DNA of 64,000 bases from a bacterium YEK0313 (GTDB taxonomy: Bacteria; Pseudomonadota; Alphaproteobacteria; Rhizobiales; Phreatobacteraceae), in assembly GCA_000751295.2 (NCBI GenBank), contig CCMO02000003.1:124001-188000 (forward strand), given 5' to 3'. Position 1 is the stretch's first letter, and every line of letters starts with the position of its first letter. The notes below the pieces were generated by a model. That model saw only the letters and a program-made list of their open reading frames with translations, ran no database searches and had not been told where the DNA came from. The position numbers were made by a program, and so were the translations under genes. Positions 53,317 to 61,173 of the stretch are shown piece by piece.

Positions 53317-53745
53317 TTATGCGTGGGTGCGTGGCGACGCGCGGTTCTCCGCCATCCAGCGCTTCTCGTCCTCCGTGCCTTCCCGAGGCGGGAAGTGGCC
53401 CTGAATCGTCCAGAGATCGAACGGCGTCTCGTCGACATGGATCTCCCAGTCGTAGCCGCGATCGGTGATCCAGGGCGCCAGGATCCCATTGATCTTCTTG
53501 AAGAAGCCGGCCTTCGCCGCGTCTGACGCGAAGGTCCGCGCGATGTGGTCGACCCAGATGCGGACGAACCGCGCATGCGGTTCGCCGCCAATGTAGAAAT
53601 TGTCGGCGCCGACCGCCTGGAAGATCACGCCGACATAGAAACGCGGCATCATCCGGCCATAGAGATCGGACAGCGCCTGGGCGATTGCCTGCTTGTCGCC
53701 GGGCGTATAGGCGCCGACCGGATGATAGATCTTCCAAAGGGGCAT
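53317..53745 (-). CDS. Tautomerase_3-family protein
   Basis: A 142-residue protein beginning MPLWKIYHPVGAYTPGDKQAIAQALSDLYG. The Pro after the initiator Met becomes the catalytic N-terminal proline of the tautomerase superfamily, which decides the start at 53745 (a further upstream ATG would abolish it). The later segments FYVGVIFQAVGADNFYIGGEPHARFVRIWVDHIAR match the putative oxalocrotonate-tautomerase family. The substrate is unknown. It is divergent from a TetR regulator. Confidence 0.82.
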   Translation of the reverse strand: MPLWKIYHPVGAYTPGDKQAIAQALSDLYGRMMPRFYVGVIFQAVGADNFYIGGEPHARFVRIWVDHIARTFASDAAKAGFFKKINGILAPWITDRGYDWEIHVDETPFDLWTIQGHFPPREGTEDEKRWMAENRASPRTHA

Positions 53746-53782
53746 GCGACGATCTCCCGGCGTTTGGCGCGCATCGGCGCTC

Positions 53783-53831
53783 TGATAGATGTTGATCATA
53801 ATCCTAATCGTTGATAGATGTTGGTCAACAT
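53783..53831. promoter_or_regulatory. Probable TetR operator pair between tautomerase and TetR genes
   Basis: TGATAGATGTTGATCA (53783-53798) and TGATAGATGTTGGTCA (53812-53827) are direct repeats, 29 bp apart, one difference. The second is part of the perfect dyad ATGTTG-GT-CAACAT (53818-53831). They occupy the 108-bp divergent spacer, 22 bp upstream of the tetR ATG. Confidence 0.7.
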
Positions 53832-53853
53832 CTTTTTCGAGCGGGAGATCGCG

Positions 53854-54426
53854 ATGCGTGTGAGCCGGGAGCAGGCCCGCGAGAACCGGGAGAAGGTGGT
53901 GTCAGTGTCGAGCGCGCTGTTTCGCGAAAAGGGCGTCGACGGGGTCGGTATCGCCGACCTGATGAGCCAGGCCGGCCTGACCCATGGCGGTTTCTACAAG
54001 CAGTTCGAGTCCAAGGCGCAGCTCGTCGAGGAGGCTTGCGCGGCGGCGCTCGGCCAGACCTTGGGCTTCTGGGAGACCTATCTGGACGGGGTGGCCGATC
54101 GCCGTACCGCCTTCATCCGCGCCTATCTCTCGGACAAGCACCGGGACAGCGTCGCCCAAGGCTGCCTGCTCCCGGCGCTCGCCGGCGAGGCGGCCCGGCA
54201 GCCCGACAACATCCGCACCATCTTCGCGCGGGCGATCCGCATCTATGCCGACCTGCTGGCGCCCGCCGAGGGCTCGCCGGCCGAAAGCCGCGCGCTGGCG
54301 CTCCGGACCCTTTCAGCCATGGTCGGCGCGGTCGTGCTCGCGCGCGCCTCGAACGATCCGGCGCTCTCGGAAGAGCTGCTGCGCGCCGTCCGGGCGCAGT
54401 ATGCAGGTGAGCCAGCGGACGGCTGA
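53854..54426 (+). CDS. TetR/AcrR-family repressor
   Basis: A 190-residue regulator. The N-terminal DNA-binding domain contains ALFREKGVDGVGIADLMSQAGLTHGGFYKQFESKAQLVEEA; the C-terminal part is a ligand-binding domain of the TetR_C type seen in LmrA/YxaF-like proteins (QGCLLPALAGEAARQ). ATG 53854 follows GGGAG at 53843-53847; an in-frame ATG at 53818 lies inside the operator. It most likely controls itself and the divergent tautomerase. Confidence 0.9.
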   Translation: MRVSREQARENREKVVSVSSALFREKGVDGVGIADLMSQAGLTHGGFYKQFESKAQLVEEACAAALGQTLGFWETYLDGVADRRTAFIRAYLSDKHRDSVAQGCLLPALAGEAARQPDNIRTIFARAIRIYADLLAPAEGSPAESRALALRTLSAMVGAVVLARASNDPALSEELLRAVRAQYAGEPADG

Positions 54427-54578
54427 CGGCGCGGACGGGGCCAAGCGCGCCTGGAGCATCGCTCGCAGGGCGCGGCAAGGACGCTGCGGCTTGGAAGGGC
54501 CCACGCGGGAAGCTTCCCCGCGCGCAGGCGTGCCCGGGCTGGACAGTGAGCGGCCTGAGACACAGGTGACAGATCGTA

Positions 54579-54597
54579 CCGGACACATGGGTTACAG
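54579..54597 (+). repeat. IS481 left inverted repeat (best-matching unit)
   Basis: CCGGACACATGGGTTACAG matches the reverse complement of 55822-55840 at 18 of 19 positions. A second, more diverged unit (GAGACACAGGTGACAG) lies just outside at 54557-54572. Confidence 0.85.
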
Positions 54598-54629
54598 TTT
54601 CCGCTTTTGTTCTGGAAGCGGAGGGTGGG

Positions 54630-55814
54630 ATGCCATGGAAGGAGTGTTCGGTCATGGACGAGCGTCTTCGCTTCGTTGCCCGCCTGCTGGATGGAGAGGC
54701 GATGACGGAGGCCTGTCGGGCCTTCGGCATCTCACGCAAGACCGGCTACAAGATCTTCAGCCGCTACAAGGAGCACGGACAGGAGGCCCTGAGCGATCGC
54801 TCGCGCCGGCCGGTGCGTTATGCCAACCAGTTGCCCGGCCAGATCGAGAGCCTGATCGTGACGCTCAAGCGGGACAAGCCGCACTGGGGCGCGCGCAAGC
54901 TGCGCGAACTGATCGTGCGGCGGTTGGCCGGCGACGTACGGGTGCCGGCTCGTAGCACCATCCATGCGGTCCTGCATCGCCACGGCCTGGTGAAGCCGCC
55001 GGGGCGCCCGCGCCATCGGGCCCATGGCACGGCGCTGTCGCAAGGGGCGGTCGCCAATGCGCTGTGGTGCGCCGACTTCAAGGGGGAGTTCAAGCTCGGC
55101 AACGGACAGTACTGCTACCCGCTCACCGTGACCGACCACGCCTCGCGCTTCCTGCTCATGTGCGAAGCATTGGACTCGGTGCGGGAAGAGCTGGCGATCA
55201 CGGCCTTCGAGCAGTTGTTCCGCGAGCGGGGCCTGCCGGAGGCCATTCGCTCCGACAATGGCGTGCCCTTTGCCAGCCCGAACGGCCTGTTCAATCTGTC
55301 CAGGCTCTCGGTCTGGTGGCTCAGGCTCGGCATTGCCATCGAACGCATCCAGCCCGGCCAGCCGCAGCAGAATGGGCGGCACGAGCGCATGCATCTCACG
55401 CTGAAGAAGGAAGCGACCCGTCCGGCCGGCCAGAACAGCCTGCAGCAGCAGGGCCGGTTCGATGCCTTCCAGAAGGAGTTCAACACCGAGCGTCCTCACG
55501 AGGGGCTCGACATGAAGTGTCCGGCCGAGGTCTATACGCCATCATGCAGGCCCTACACGGGCCTGCCGGAGCTCAGCTATCCCCTGCATGACCGCGACGT
55601 GATGATCACCGCCTGCGGCCGCCTGTGCCTGCACCGAAAGAAGATCAACGTCTCGACCGTGCTCGCCGGTCAGCGCGTCGGCATCAAGGAAGTCGACGAG
55701 GGCATTTGGCTCGTCAGCTTCATGAGCTACGATCTCGGCTACTTCGATTTGGAACAGAAAACCCTGCAGCCACTCGACAACCCGTTCGGGCCAAGAGTGT
55801 CACCCATGTCTTAG
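54630..55814 (+). CDS. IS481-family DDE transposase
   Basis: A 394-residue transposase. The N-terminal HTH is ARLLDGEAMTEACRAFGISRKTGYKIFSRYKEHG. The rve-type catalytic core carries Asp in LWCADFKGEF, Asp in AIRSDNGVPFAS, and Glu in NGRHERMH about 60 residues on. A C-terminal domain ends in NPFGPRVSPMS. No frameshift or internal stop is seen, so it looks competent. GGAGGGTGGG precedes the ATG. Confidence 0.95.
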   Translation: MPWKECSVMDERLRFVARLLDGEAMTEACRAFGISRKTGYKIFSRYKEHGQEALSDRSRRPVRYANQLPGQIESLIVTLKRDKPHWGARKLRELIVRRLAGDVRVPARSTIHAVLHRHGLVKPPGRPRHRAHGTALSQGAVANALWCADFKGEFKLGNGQYCYPLTVTDHASRFLLMCEALDSVREELAITAFEQLFRERGLPEAIRSDNGVPFASPNGLFNLSRLSVWWLRLGIAIERIQPGQPQQNGRHERMHLTLKKEATRPAGQNSLQQQGRFDAFQKEFNTERPHEGLDMKCPAEVYTPSCRPYTGLPELSYPLHDRDVMITACGRLCLHRKKINVSTVLAGQRVGIKEVDEGIWLVSFMSYDLGYFDLEQKTLQPLDNPFGPRVSPMS

Positions 55815-55821
55815 GTACAAT

Positions 55822-55840
55822 CTGTTACCCATGTGTCCGG
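55822..55840 (-). repeat. IS481 right inverted repeat (best-matching unit)
   Basis: CTGTTACCCATGTGTCCGG pairs with the left unit at 54579-54597 with one mismatch. A second, inner unit, GTGTCACCCATGTC, lies at 55797-55810. Confidence 0.85.
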
Positions 55841-55857
55841 GTCGGACAGAAGCGAGA

Positions 55858-55934
55858 TGGCGGTCCCGAAGGGATTCGAACCCCTGACCTCCGGTTTAGG
55901 AAACCGCTGCTCTATCCTGCTGAGCTACGGGACC
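55858..55934 (-). tRNA. tRNA-Arg (anticodon CCT)
   Basis: A 77-nt cloverleaf with encoded CCA. On the minus strand the acceptor GGTCCCG pairs with CGGGACC, the D arm is GCTC/GAGC, the anticodon loop TTCCTAA reads CCT (plus-strand 55898-55900), and the T arm is AGGGG-TTCGAAT-CCCTT. Position 27-43 in the anticodon stem is a G-G mismatch. It decodes AGG. The gene is immediately followed (to the left) by the IS481 element. Confidence 0.95.
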
Positions 55935-56016
55935 GACGCGCCCTCTATCTCACAGCCGGGCAAGGCCGGGCAAGTCGCCCCCGCGGCATTGGCGATGATT
56001 GTGATCGGCAGGGCGC

Positions 56017-57723
56017 TCAACTGCCGAAAAACGACATGCGCTTGTGTGGCTCGGCAGCAACCTCCGGGCCGGGATCGTCGGGCGCGCGGGCGATCGGGAA
56101 GACCGTTTCGCTGCGCGGCGGCCGCGGCTTCTCACCGGGATCGGACGCACCATTGGGGGAAGCCCCGGGCTTCGCCTCGGCGGCGTCGGGCCCCCGGCTG
56201 GGCGGCTCGGATGGCGGCGCGGGATCTGGTGTCACCGCGATCGGCGCGGCTGCAGGCGCCGTCTCGGCGGGCGGGGGGGCGGGCTGCGTCGGAGCGGGCG
56301 CGGCAGGCCGCGGCCGAGCCGGAGCCGGCTCGGCCGCGGCAACGGGACCGGCCTCCGCCTCGATGGTGACGATCTCGGCCGGAACGGCGGGTTCGGCGAT
56401 GTCGGCGAGCACGTCGTCGACATGCAGCATCGGTCCGCCGAGCTCGGCGACCGGCACCCTCCACTGGAAGGCATCCAGCCGCCCGGTAACCGGCGAGGCC
56501 GGCAGCCAGACGTCGCTCGCCTGGCCGTCGGCGGTCCAGGCCGGGTCTCGGGCGGCGCGCAGGGCGCGCGTCATCCATTCGCGCGCACGGCCATGGTCGT
56601 TGCTCTCCTTGGCGGCGAGCTCGGCCATCAGGAGGCAGAGGCGCTGCGTCGGGGCTTTGGCGGCGAGTTCGTCGAGCGCCCGATGGGCGATGGCGAACTC
56701 GCCCGCGTCGATGGCGGCCCGGCCGATGGCGAGCAGGCCTTCCGGATGCGAGGGCGTGAGACGCGCCAGGGTTTCGACACGGCGCAGCTGGTCGCCGCGC
56801 GAATCGCCGTGGCGGGCATGGGCGTAAGCCTCGGCGAGATCCGGATGCGGCGAGAGCTTCCAGGCCGCCTCGACGATGCGCGAGGCCTTGCGGATATCGC
56901 CGCCCGTGGCGGCCAGGCGAGCGGCGAGCGCGGCGGCCGGTACGAGATCCGGGGCGAGGCCGACGGCCTCCAGCGCCAGCGTTTTGGCGGTTGCCGGATC
57001 GCTGTCCTCGGCGGCCAGCGCCTTGGCGGTCAGCAGCACGGCGCGCAGGCGCTTGGCGGTGTCCTTGTCGATGACGCGCGCGGCGTATTGACGCTCGATG
57101 CTGGTCAGCGCGCCGTCCCAGTCGCCGGTGCCGCCCTGATGCTCCAACACCGCCTGCGATGCCCAGGTGGCGGAAGGCGAGGCCTTCACCGCTTCCTCGG
57201 CAATGGCGCGCGCAGCGACCGGGTCGGTCCGCCGCTGCGCCTCGACATAGAGGCCGCGCAGGCCGAGCAGACGGGTGTCCGATCGGTCCACCATGGCGCG
57301 GAACGCCTCCTCGGCGCCGTGCCGGTCGCCGGCGAGCTGCGCCGCCTGCGCCTTCAGGAGCAGGGTGAGCGCGGCCTTGGGCACCAGCCGTTCGGCGTCG
57401 GCGGCATGTTTTTCGGCGGCGCGCCGGTCGCCTGCGCCGATCGCGACGATGCCGCGCGAGATCGCCTCCTGGCCCCGCTCGATCTTGCGCCGGCGCATGA
57501 CGCGCGCGGCAATGCGCGGGCTCGCGATCAGCCAGCGGACGAAGGCGATGAGCACCATGGTGACGATGGCGAGCGCAAGCACCGCAACCAGCCCGGTGAG
57601 CACCTCGAATTCGATCTGCCGGCCGAGCCAGACGATCGTCACGGTGCCCGGCTGATCGGCGATCCAGGCCGCGCCGGTGGCGAGTGCGGCGATCAGGGCG
57701 AGGAAAAGAATGACGCGGACCAT
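56017..57723 (-). CDS. hemY: HemY-type TPR membrane protein
   Basis: A 568-residue protein with two N-terminal helices (about residues 4-20 and 42-65), the HemY_N domain pattern (IVWLGRQIEFEV, SPRIAARVMRRRKIERGQEAISRGIVAIGAGD), then TPR-like repeats to about residue 400. A Pro/Ala-rich tail of about 120 residues is longer than in most homologues. The function is unclear despite the name; it is not protoporphyrinogen oxidase. It lies directly after the mic60-like gene. Confidence 0.88.
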   Translation of the reverse strand: MVRVILFLALIAALATGAAWIADQPGTVTIVWLGRQIEFEVLTGLVAVLALAIVTMVLIAFVRWLIASPRIAARVMRRRKIERGQEAISRGIVAIGAGDRRAAEKHAADAERLVPKAALTLLLKAQAAQLAGDRHGAEEAFRAMVDRSDTRLLGLRGLYVEAQRRTDPVAARAIAEEAVKASPSATWASQAVLEHQGGTGDWDGALTSIERQYAARVIDKDTAKRLRAVLLTAKALAAEDSDPATAKTLALEAVGLAPDLVPAAALAARLAATGGDIRKASRIVEAAWKLSPHPDLAEAYAHARHGDSRGDQLRRVETLARLTPSHPEGLLAIGRAAIDAGEFAIAHRALDELAAKAPTQRLCLLMAELAAKESNDHGRAREWMTRALRAARDPAWTADGQASDVWLPASPVTGRLDAFQWRVPVAELGGPMLHVDDVLADIAEPAVPAEIVTIEAEAGPVAAAEPAPARPRPAAPAPTQPAPPPAETAPAAAPIAVTPDPAPPSEPPSRGPDAAEAKPGASPNGASDPGEKPRPPRSETVFPIARAPDDPGPEVAAEPHKRMSFFGS

Positions 57724-57733
57724 GACCTTCTCC

Positions 57734-59203
57734 TCAGCGCGCGGCGAGCGCGCCCATGGCCTCGTCGGCCATTCGTTTCAGCGCCGTATCGGCGGCGAGA
57801 CGCGCACGGGCCTGTGCTTCCCAGTCCTTGGCGACCGCCTTCACCGGCTCGGGCAGCTTGCCGAATTCGGCGAGCGCACCGGCAAGGTCGCCGCGGCCGA
57901 GCTTGGCCTCGATCCGGGCGATCACCACCGATGTATCGTCCCCGGCCGCTTCGCCCACCGGCCGGATCCGGATCAGGGCCTGGGCGTTGGCGGCGAGGCG
58001 GTCGAGCAGGCTGCCGTCGGACGGCCGCGGCACGGCGCGGGTCATGGCCGAACCGAGGCCGGAGAACTGGCGCGCCAGCGCCGAGGCCGAGGGCACGCCG
58101 CGTTCGGACGCAGCCTCCAGCGGCTGCAACGCGGCCGCATCGGCGCCGAGCGCCTTCAGCGCCCTGAGCTCGGCGGCGTAGGGCCGGCCGCGATCGACGG
58201 CGGACCGGAGCACCTCGATGCCGACGAGCACCGCGGCCTTCTGGCCGGTTCCCGCCGCCTCGGCCCGGGCGCTGTCGAGCGCGGCAAGGCGGGTGGCCAG
58301 GCCGCGCGCCGCCTCGGTGGCCGCGGCGACATCCGCGCCGAGGTTCTGGACGCGGGCCTGGATGCCGTCGATCCGCTGCGCCTGGGTGCCAAGCTCGCTG
58401 CCGACCCGGTTCTCGACCGCGGCGAGGTCCGGCCCCGCAATGCCCGCCGGCGGCAGGCTGGCGGTGCGCGCCTGCTGTTCGCCGAGCGCGGCGACGGCCG
58501 CCTTCAGCGCGTCGATCTCGCGTGTGAGCGGACTGAGATCGACGGGCTCGGTGGTGGCCGTCTGTGACCCGGCCGGCTCCGCCGGACGACGTTCCAGGGC
58601 GGCGAGCCGCGTGTCCAGGGCGGCCCGCGCGGCATCCCAGGCGGCGATCTGGCGGGTCAGCGCGGACAGATCGGGCGCCGGCGGCGTTCGCGCATTGGCC
58701 TCGCGCAGAGCCCGGTCGAGATCGACGATCCGTTGTTCGAGCGCCGCGACCTCCGTCCTGCTCGCAGCGGGCAGGAGGCCGCTCACCGCGGCGCCATAAC
58801 CGAGCCCGCCGGATATCAGCGCACCGATCAGTCCGGCGGCGGCCAGGCGGCCGAAGCCGGGCTGCGGCGCCGCAGTCGGCTCCGTGTGCAGGGGAGGCGC
58901 AGGGGGCGTCGCGGTTTCGGCAGACGGCCTGCCCGGTTCGGAGTGATCGGCCGGACCGGCAGTGTCGGCCTCGCTGGCGGCAGCGGCCGGCTCGGGCGTC
59001 GCCGCCGCGACCTCGGCCTGCGCGTCCGAGGAAGCTTGCGACTCGGTTTTTGCGGCCGGCTCGACGCCTGGTTCGGACAGGCCGGCGGCGGTCTCGGCTT
59101 TCGTCGCCTCGGCCGGCGTCATGTCCGTCGCCTCGAGCGTGATGACGGGCGACTTGGCGCGGCGTTTCGCCTTGGCGTCGTCGGGGCGCTCGTCATGGGC
59201 CAT
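57734..59203 (-). CDS. Mitofilin/Mic60-like protein
   Basis: A 489-residue protein. It has a charged, Ala/Pro/Glu-rich N-terminal region, one membrane helix at about residues 122-150 (FGRLAAAGLIGALISGGLGYGAAVSGLL), a long coiled coil (EVAALEQRIVDLDRALREAN; TRLAALERR) and a helical C-terminal mitofilin-like domain (VVIARIEAKLGRGDLAGALAEFGKLPEPVKAVAKDWEAQARARLAADTALKRM). Alphaproteobacterial Mic60 relatives lie in the same hemC-hemD-mic60-hemY order and shape inner membranes. The start at 59203 follows the spacer; an upstream ATG at 59248 is possible. Confidence 0.85.
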   Translation of the reverse strand: MAHDERPDDAKAKRRAKSPVITLEATDMTPAEATKAETAAGLSEPGVEPAAKTESQASSDAQAEVAAATPEPAAAASEADTAGPADHSEPGRPSAETATPPAPPLHTEPTAAPQPGFGRLAAAGLIGALISGGLGYGAAVSGLLPAASRTEVAALEQRIVDLDRALREANARTPPAPDLSALTRQIAAWDAARAALDTRLAALERRPAEPAGSQTATTEPVDLSPLTREIDALKAAVAALGEQQARTASLPPAGIAGPDLAAVENRVGSELGTQAQRIDGIQARVQNLGADVAAATEAARGLATRLAALDSARAEAAGTGQKAAVLVGIEVLRSAVDRGRPYAAELRALKALGADAAALQPLEAASERGVPSASALARQFSGLGSAMTRAVPRPSDGSLLDRLAANAQALIRIRPVGEAAGDDTSVVIARIEAKLGRGDLAGALAEFGKLPEPVKAVAKDWEAQARARLAADTALKRMADEAMGALAAR

Positions 59204-59340
59204 ACGTCGCGTCTCCGTTGCAGCACTCGGCCAAGGTCTAGCCCGCATTTATCACAAGGGATAGACCCCCGGTTCCGCGAGCCGCCGATGCCGTCGGGTG
59301 AGGTTCCGCCCCGGCCCGCGACGGATGTCCGGGCGCTTCG

Positions 59341-59355
59341 GATTAACGATTAATC
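59341..59355. promoter_or_regulatory. AT-rich palindrome between hemD and mic60
   Basis: GATTAA-CGA-TTAATC is a perfect 6-bp-arm dyad in a locally AT-rich part of the 224-bp gap between the hemD stop and the mic60 start (both on the minus strand). It could be part of a separate mic60 promoter; nothing else is seen in the gap. Confidence 0.35.
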
Positions 59356-59427
59356 TATTGATATCATGTATATTTCTTCGATTTTCGTGATGCGTCTGCC
59401 GATACCGATTGCGCCCGGGAGGCCCGG

Positions 59428-60147
59428 TCAACCCTCGATCAATGCGAGCAGCGCGGCCTCATCGGGCGTCGCGGCGATGCGCAGCCGGCCGAAACCCGCT
59501 CGCGCCAGCGGCGCGGCGACGGCTGGAGAAAGACAGAGATGGTCGAGCCGCGCCGCCGCCGTTGCAAGACCGGCCTCGCCGACCCGCGCGACAAAGGTTT
59601 CGGCCGAGCGGGGCGAATAGTGCAGGACGGCGGCAGGGCCCGGCGCGCGAAGCGCCGCGCCGAGCGACGGCGGCAGGCTGCCGACCTGCACCATGCGATA
59701 GAGAATCCGCCGCTCGACCGTCAGTCCGGCCGGCGCGACGAGCGCAGCGAGATCCCCGGCGCGCTCCTCGCCGCCGAGGCTGAGCAGCCGGGCGCCCGTG
59801 GGCAGCCCGGCCGCGGCGATCAGTCGCCCCAGGGCGAGGATGTCGCCGGCGGCGGAGCGGACATCGGCAAAACCGGTCTCCAGCATGGCCGCAGCGGTTC
59901 GGTCGCCGACCGCGAAGACCGGCAGATGGCGGAACGCCGCCCTGGTCCCATCGTCGATCAGCCCGGCGCTGCGCGGGCTGGTGACGACGAGCGCCGCGAC
60001 ATCGTCGCGCGCGCTGCCCGCCGCCTGGCCCTGGGCGATCGGCTCGGTCACGAGCAGAGGCGCATTGACGACCTCGTGGCCGAGGCGCGCCAGCCGGGCA
60101 GCGCTCCGCCCGGCCTCCGGCTCCGGCCTGACGAGAATGAGGCGCAT
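59428..60147 (-). CDS. hemD: Uroporphyrinogen-III synthase
   Basis: A 239-residue two-domain protein. It starts MRLILVRPEPEAGRSAARLARLGHEV, and has VVTSPRSAGLIDD in the first domain and VLHYSPRSAETFVARV in the linker region, the motifs by which this divergent family is recognised. It cyclises hydroxymethylbilane. The ATG at 60147 overlaps the hemC stop (TGATG); a TTG one codon earlier is possible. Confidence 0.9.
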   Translation of the reverse strand: MRLILVRPEPEAGRSAARLARLGHEVVNAPLLVTEPIAQGQAAGSARDDVAALVVTSPRSAGLIDDGTRAAFRHLPVFAVGDRTAAAMLETGFADVRSAAGDILALGRLIAAAGLPTGARLLSLGGEERAGDLAALVAPAGLTVERRILYRMVQVGSLPPSLGAALRAPGPAAVLHYSPRSAETFVARVGEAGLATAAARLDHLCLSPAVAAPLARAGFGRLRIAATPDEAALLALIEG

Positions 60148-61076
60148 CAAACGTGCACCAGGACATCGGCCGGCGCGCGCGCCTTCAATTCGATGCCCGC
60201 GTCGTGGCCGAGGCTTTCCGCCTCGGCGAGGCCGCCGGTGCGGACGACGCGAAAGCTCTCGCTGCCGTCGGGCCGCAGGATCTCGCCGTCGAACAGGATC
60301 CGGCCGGCCTCGATCCGGGCAAGCCCGGCGATCGGCGTGCGGCAGGAGCCGTCGAGCACCTTCAGAAAGGCGCGTTCGACACGCAGCGCCGTTTCGGTGT
60401 CCTGATCGTTGAGCGGGGCGATGAGGTCGCGCGTCCGCGTGTCGTCGAGCCGCGTCTCGATGCCGATGGCGCCCTGGCCGACCGCCGGGAGGAACCGGTC
60501 GGCGGCGATGATCTCGGTCGCCCGGTCGGCCAGGCCCAGGCGCTTCAGGCCGGCCATCGCGAGCAGCGTGCCGGCCACCTCGCCCCGCCGCACCTTGTCG
60601 AGCCGGGTCGGCACATTGCCGCGGAACAGCACGGTTTCGAGGTCCGGCCGCTCGCGCCGGATCTGCGCCTGGCGCCGGAGCGATGCCGAACCCACGACTG
60701 CCGCCCCGGGCAGGTCGGCGAGGCAGGCCACCGCATGGCCGATGAAGGCGTCGCGCACGTCCTCGCGCGCCAGGAACGCGGTCAGCCCGAGCCCGGCGGG
60801 CAGGACCGTCGGCATGTCCTTGGAGGAGTGGACGGCCAGATCGATGGCGCCGCCGAGCAGGGCCTCCTCGATCTCCTTGGTGAACAGCCCCTTGCCGCCG
60901 GCTTCCGACAGCGGCCGGTCCTGGATCATGTCGCCGCTGGTGCGGATGATCTCGATGTCGATCTCCTCCTCGCCGACGGCGTGGGCGGCGGCGAGGAGCG
61001 CGCGCACCTGATGGGCCTGGGCCAGCGCCAGGGCGGAGCCGCGCGTGCCGATGCGGAGGAAGGGCGATTGCACCAT
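60147..61076 (-). CDS. hemC: Hydroxymethylbilane synthase (porphobilinogen deaminase)
   Basis: A 309-residue enzyme. It starts with LRIGTRGSALALAQAHQVRALL and contains GKGLFTKEIEEALLGGAIDLAVHSSKDMPT. It polymerises four porphobilinogens on a dipyrromethane cofactor; the cofactor Cys (usual LDGSCRTPI) is present as VLDGSCRTPIAGLARIE. First gene of hemC-hemD-mic60-hemY, divergent from tsaD. Confidence 0.96.
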   Translation of the reverse strand: MVQSPFLRIGTRGSALALAQAHQVRALLAAAHAVGEEEIDIEIIRTSGDMIQDRPLSEAGGKGLFTKEIEEALLGGAIDLAVHSSKDMPTVLPAGLGLTAFLAREDVRDAFIGHAVACLADLPGAAVVGSASLRRQAQIRRERPDLETVLFRGNVPTRLDKVRRGEVAGTLLAMAGLKRLGLADRATEIIAADRFLPAVGQGAIGIETRLDDTRTRDLIAPLNDQDTETALRVERAFLKVLDGSCRTPIAGLARIEAGRILFDGEILRPDGSESFRVVRTGGLAEAESLGHDAGIELKARAPADVLVHV

Positions 61077-61101
61077 ATCAAGGTCCGATGTTAGGCGGAG
61101 A

Positions 61102-61138
61102 GCGGACGGGACGGATCATAACGATCCGTCCCGTCCGC
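61102..61138. other. Perfect 16-bp-stem hairpin between divergent hemC and tsaD
   Basis: GCGGACGGGACGGATC and its exact reverse complement flank ATAAC. It fills the middle of a 97-bp gap between two divergent start codons, so it is not a terminator of either gene. It could be a large operator dyad or a 5'-leader structure for one or both transcripts. Confidence 0.85.
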
Positions 61139-61173
61139 GGACATCCCGTAGCCGCAAAGCGAAAACGAACCAA

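Larger units (their letters stand above)
54556..55841 (+). mobile_element. IS481-family insertion sequence, complete
   Basis: About 1.29 kb with one intact transposase gene. The ends are related inverted repeats of about 40 bp, each made of two similar units (ACACATGGGT-ACAG type). The best-matching unit is CCGGACACATGGGTTACAG at 54579-54597 against the reverse complement of 55822-55840 (18 of 19). The exact outer boundaries are uncertain by a few bases and I could not see a target duplication. It sits 17 bp from the 3' end of the tRNA-Arg gene. Confidence 0.88.

Noticed and set aside
49838..53737. A 1299-codon frame that seems to fuse leuS with upstream sequence
   Set aside because: The upstream part is antisense to yggS; LeuS begins at MSTERYNART, as in the family.
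55833..56369. A plus-strand frame beginning with MSGSDRSEMAVPKGFEPLTSGLGNRCS
   Set aside because: It is the antisense of the tRNA-Arg gene and of the hemY 3' end; GFEPLTSGL peptides are a well-known artefact of tRNA-derived frames.
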